The notes beneath the pieces are model-generated. The model searched no databases. It was not told the DNA's origin and saw only the letters and a list, made by a program, of their open reading frames with translations. From contig JACKQL020000032.1 in assembly GCA_018296165.2 (NCBI GenBank), positions 124,001 to 188,000 of the forward strand: a stretch of DNA of 64,000 nucleotides, given 5' to 3'. The position numbers and the translations under genes were made by a program. This DNA is from Termitomyces sp. T153 (Eukaryota > Basidiomycota > Agaricomycetes > Agaricales > Lyophyllaceae). Positions 60,284 to 64,000 of the stretch are shown piece after piece (the first letter of the stretch is position 1; the number at the start of each line of letters is the position of its first letter).

Positions 60284-61238
60284 GTGGGGGAAATGGTCCT
60301 CGCTTCTCACGCCAGATCTGGTATGGTCCCTGGGGTGGTCTGCCCTGTCCCTATGGGGTTGAGAGTCGCGCAGGCAGACATGATGCTGGAGTACTTTGCA
60401 GAGGCCACGGGGCGAGCAAGAGGTCTCCTGATGTTGGAGTGGTGTCAGGTGGTGGCCCCAGTGCATCATTGGCATGTTCCCTCCCTATCAAACTAATCCA
60501 TGTTTCTAGTGCACATCCTGTACCCGGCAGGGTGAACAGTGTGAGTTCAAGGAGCCTGTGCTAGAAGTGTGGCAGGACACATCAGTGTGTCTCCCATGTT
60601 GCTCGTGGCATAGGAAGTGCTCTGTCACTCTGAGTTGGCATGCCGCTTGCATTATGGCAGAACAGGGATGGGACTGCGAGTGGGTTGCAACACAGTTGGA
60701 GGAGGGTTGGAGGGGTAGGGTCTCAGGGAGGGGTTCCAGGGTAGAAGGGGGAGTTGGCATGGGGCGGCCCCTGATGAAGATTGGGCCCCTGTGGGGTGGG
60801 CAGAGGGAGGGGGCCCCTGCAATGTGCGACAAGGGTAAACAAAGGGCATCCCCCTTGCCGGAGGCAGGGCCTAGCAAGCGGGCATGGGGGGAGCCAGCGA
60901 TGGCGGGTCCTCCCGGTCCTACAGTGTATTCCCCGACTTCTGGGGCCTTGGCTGAGCCGTCTGCGGGAGGGTCATGGTTGATCATCGAGGCTTTCCTGCA
61001 GCATCGGGCAGAGGAGTTGGAGAGGTTGTTGGCCACATGCAGGGAGGAAGTCCATAGGGTGGGGGAGAAGAGGGACGGGTTGCGGAGGGAACTGGACAAG
61101 GCTCAGAAGGAATGGGACTTGGCGCATAGGGATAAAGATATTGCCATGGGGACCGCCACAGAGCAACTGTCACAGCTTCAAGAGCTGCGAGCACGCATGA
61201 GGCTGTTGGAGGCGCGGGCAGAGGTGGCAGGGCAATGA
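60284..61238 (+). CDS. Antisense accessory gene of element B (Zn2Cys6-like cluster plus coiled coil)
   Basis: Encoded opposite to pol, between the chromodomain gene and the 3' LTR. The first exon (60284 to about 60,450) ends MMLEYFAEATGRARGLLMLE, WCQ. After a probable intron ending TTTCTAG (60509) the frame continues CTSCTRQGEQCEFKE and CLPCCSWHRKC, giving C-X2-C-X6-C-X15-C-X2-C-X6-C. A linker with KGKQRASPLPEAGPSKRAWG and a heptad-rich coiled coil (AEELERLLATCREEVHRVGE, KRDGLRRELDKAQKEWDLAH) lead to a stop at 61236. Homologous sequence continues to about 61,740 in broken frames, so the copy is probably truncated. The cluster suggests DNA binding; the rest is inference. Confidence 0.65.
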
Positions 61239-61923
61239 TCGGAGGGGTCGGAGACGCAGGGAACTCAGCAAGGGCCTAGTACGGAGGTGACCTGAGCAAC
61301 GGCGGAGAGGGCGCAGTGGTGGAAAGAGTGGCTTGCCAATGAGGTGGCCTTAGGGCAGCGGAGAGTGCTCCATTCAATTCTGTAGACTGGGCCAGGGAGC
61401 ATTGCATCCTCCTCAATGGAGCATCAGTGGTGCTGGGGTCCATTCACGATGGGTTGGCAAGGATGCCTGGGGATCTCCCGCTGGAGTTGGGGCAGGGGGT
61501 CATGCAGATGGGGTGTCTGCTGGCAGGACATTGGTGGAGGGCAACAGCGGACTCTGGAGCGTGGTGGGAGGTGGTGGTGGATGTGGTGGAGCCACTTTTT
61601 GGGCATCCCAAAGTCCTGGCAATGGTAGTAGTGCAGCTGGAGGTGGATCTGGTGGGAAGGATAGCAGAGGTAGATTTGGGGAGGGAGGGGGAGTAGGGGC
61701 TTTCTGGATTCCAGTATCTCGTTGCCCTGCGCTCCCTTAGTCCTATATTTTGTATTTGTAGCCTTGTTAACATTGGACTCCCTGCACTTCTGCTGAGCGT
61801 GAGAAGTTTTCAGAATGAGCAAGGGGCAAAGTAAGTGAAAACACATAGGGGGGTACTTGTGGGAGTTGAATCCCTGATAAATCTAGAGGCGGGGGTTACG
61901 CCCACTGATGCCATCTGCACTTG

Positions 61924-63429
61924 CTAGTCCCAGAGGTCCTGGGGCTTGGTGGAGTGTTGTTGATGGAAGTTCCAGAGTTCATTAGGGGCTCCGTCAAGGT
62001 TTTTTTGGGGCTCCCATGTGTTGTCCTCAGGTCTGTAGCCCTTCCAGCAGACTAAGTACTGGGGTCGTCCGCGGACCAAGCAGGAGTCAAGGATCTGGTC
62101 AACCTCATAGCGGTACTTGTCCTTGACCTTGACAGGGGGTGGTTGGCTGGGGCACTGGCCAGGGAAGGGGTCCAGGGCATGTTTTTTGAGGAGTTGAACA
62201 TGGAACATGGGGTGGAGGCCTTTCAAGCCTGGAGGTAGGTTGAGTTTATAGGCGTGCGTGGAGACCTTCCAGAGGACTTTGAAAGGACCAAGGCACTTGT
62301 GGTCTAGTTTGATGGAGGGCTTCTGGGTCTTGAGGTTGTGTTGATTGAGCCAAACCAAGGTGCTGGGAGGCCAGTTGGGGGTGGGGTCGTGTCGGGCATT
62401 GGCATGTTTGGATTAGGCTTGATTGGCGGTGTTGATCTCATCCCGGAGAAATTGGTGAAGGGATTGGAGGTCCTCAGCGACTTTGTGGGCAGCATGGGAG
62501 GGGATGTCCTTCAGAGACAGGGTGAGTTGGGGGTTGTAGCCTTTGTTGGCATAGAAGGGGGAGACTCCAGTGGCAGAGTGGGGTGTGTTGTTGTAGGTGA
62601 ATTCGGCGAGGGGGAGTTCTGCGCACCAGTCATTCTGTAAATAGTTAACGTATAGGCGGAGATACTGCTCCAGCATCTGGTTCACTCATTCTGTTTGTCC
62701 GTCAGTCTCCAGGTGATAGGCAGTGGAGAGGTTGGTTTTGATCTTGAGCACCCTGCATAGCAACTGCCAAAAGCGGGATATGAACAGGGGTTTGCGGTCT
62801 GAGACGATGTCGTCTGGGAGTCCGTGCTTGGAGAATATGTGTTTGAAAAACAGTTTGGCAAACTCTGGAGCATTGTTGGTGGTGTGGCAGGAGATGAAGA
62901 GGGCTTGCTTGGTGAGGCAGCAAATGACAATGAGGATCGCGTTAAAACCTTCAGAATTGGGGAGTTTGATGATATGATCTATTGATAGGGAGGACCAGGG
63001 GCAGCAGCCAACGGAGAGGGGTTTCAATAACCCGTGGGGGCGGTGTCAGGGTACCTTGGCCCAGAGGCAAGGTTTGCAGGCCCTTACATATTGCATGACG
63101 TCCTTCTTCATTTCTGGCCAAAAGTAAGTCCGGGAGATGAGTTGAAGGGTCTTACAAATTCCTGGGTGCCCCCAGAGCTTATGGTTGTGGTGCTGCTGGA
63201 GTATGTTGAGGCAGATGGACTTGTGGTCTGGGGCGTAAATTCATCCACTCCAGAGCAGGAGGCAGTGGTCTGGAGACAGTGAAAAGGGGTTCCTGGTGCT
63301 CGACTCGTCGGGGTTGTTACAGGGATCATGCTGGGTGAAGAAGAAGTCTGGGAGTGAATTTCTGATTTGTTGGAGGATTCCTTCTTCATTTAAAATCAGT
63401 ATGGCATGTAGATTTTTGGGGGGGATTAC
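61924..63429 (-). pseudogene. Ty3/gypsy pol fragment: integrase and chromodomain
   Basis: Minus strand, read from 63,429: IPPKNLHAILILNEEGILQQ, a degraded zinc-binding region ending in ACKPCLWAKV (about 63,060-63,200), the catalytic core from 62,686-63,027 (SLSIDHIIKLPNSEGFNAIL, GLPDDIVSDRKPLFISRFWQ, AYHLETDGQTE), then [40 protein letters not shown] and a chromodomain ([36 protein letters not shown]). Several stops (for example TAA at about 62,414) and frameshifts break it. Gag, protease, reverse transcriptase and RNase H are absent: sequence upstream is replaced by an LTR at 63430. The chromodomain marks it as a chromovirus. Confidence 0.85.
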
Positions 63430-64000
63430 TGTCATGACCCGCTCCCTAGACCCCAACACTGCCCCCAGCCCCCCCCTTCAATGCTCTGCCAAACTCCCCA
63501 ACCCTCGCCCACCCTCCACGCCCACTTCGAGCAACTCCAACACTTCTTCAGCAGACCCCAACAGCTCCTTGATCAACTCTGATGCCTTCTCCGCAGCAGT
63601 TGATGCATCTCCTGAATTCTCCTGGACTCCCAAGGCTTTCCCTGACCCCAGAATGATCTGCTTTCCAACTGATCCCATCAGAATGTCACTGCGGCCCATT
63701 CCAAGATTGCACCCAACAACCATCGACTCCGTGCAGTTCCATCAAGCCGCTGCCATATTCTCTGCCCTCCAGAGCCGCCCAGTAGTAGGTATATAAGTCG
63801 TAGAAGAACCCCTAGTACTTTAGTCTTGATATTGCATTTACCGGTTTCCCATGTCTTGTCTTTCATCTTGTCCCTGTCTCTATTTTTAGTTTTGAATCTA
63901 TCTCTGTTCTCTGTTTTGTCTCACCTCGTCTCCGCCTCATCTCAACTGTGTATAGTTCCTCTGTCTTCCTAAGTCCCTTTCATCTCCAACAACAGTACAA
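63430..64000 (+). mobile_element. LTR in plus sense, truncating the integrase gene; runs off the window
   Basis: Starts TGTCATGACCCGCTCCC at 63430, the reverse complement of the end of the 58903-59856 LTR, and is therefore in the opposite orientation. It carries GTATATAAGTCGTAG near 63,787, a probable promoter, and continues past the window end. It abuts the pol fragment directly, so it belongs to another insertion. Confidence 0.82.

Overview
The window is nuclear DNA of a filamentous basidiomycete, most likely an Agaricomycete. The evidence is densely packed genes with many short (about 46-65 nt) GT-AG introns, fungal-specific proteins (GWT1, SHO1, a Ras GEF with an SH3 domain), several F-box proteins of the agaricomycete type, and basidiomycete transposon relics (chromodomain Ty3/gypsy, hAT, Helitron).

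Positions 1-49,300 are gene-rich, with about 20 protein genes on both strands. From left to right: an SH3-RasGEF; mitochondrial ribosomal protein uL30m; GWT1 (GPI-anchor inositol acyltransferase); an F-box protein; IST1 (ESCRT-III regulator) followed by a perfect 20-bp minisatellite; a single-pass membrane protein; the exosome-cofactor helicase SKI2; a homeodomain-like protein; a Ser-rich orphan; an R3HCC1-type RNA-binding protein; two complete tandem genes for translation elongation factor 2 (842 codons each); a GNAT acetyltransferase with a frameshifted start; the osmosensor SHO1; a divergent RNF10-like/WBP11-like pair; an F-box-like protein; a FAD monooxygenase with an odd splice donor; a FHIT-type dinucleotide hydrolase; another F-box protein; and an acid-sphingomyelinase-like phosphodiesterase. 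I spliced most of these by hand. Exon phases closed for the RasGEF, F-box, IST1, SKI2 (ends only), eEF2, FHIT, R3HCC1-like and GNAT genes.

Positions 49,300-64,000 are a transposon graveyard. It holds an AT-rich block with strong hairpins between 88-bp direct repeats, a decayed hAT transposase, a solo LTR with a clear 5-bp target duplication, a Helitron helicase fragment, and nested LTRs and internal parts of chromodomain-type Ty3/gypsy elements. Between the pol 3' end and the 3' LTR these elements carry an ORF on the strand opposite to pol. It occurs twice, and both copies keep a six-cysteine pattern like a fungal Zn2Cys6 cluster followed by a coiled coil. This antisense accessory gene is the most unusual thing in the window.

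The tandem eEF2 pair is the best-documented evolutionary observation. The exon sizes are identical, including a 5-nt first exon and a 14-nt second exon. One copy has an additional intron, and a roughly 240-bp stretch is almost identical between copies, which points to gene conversion.
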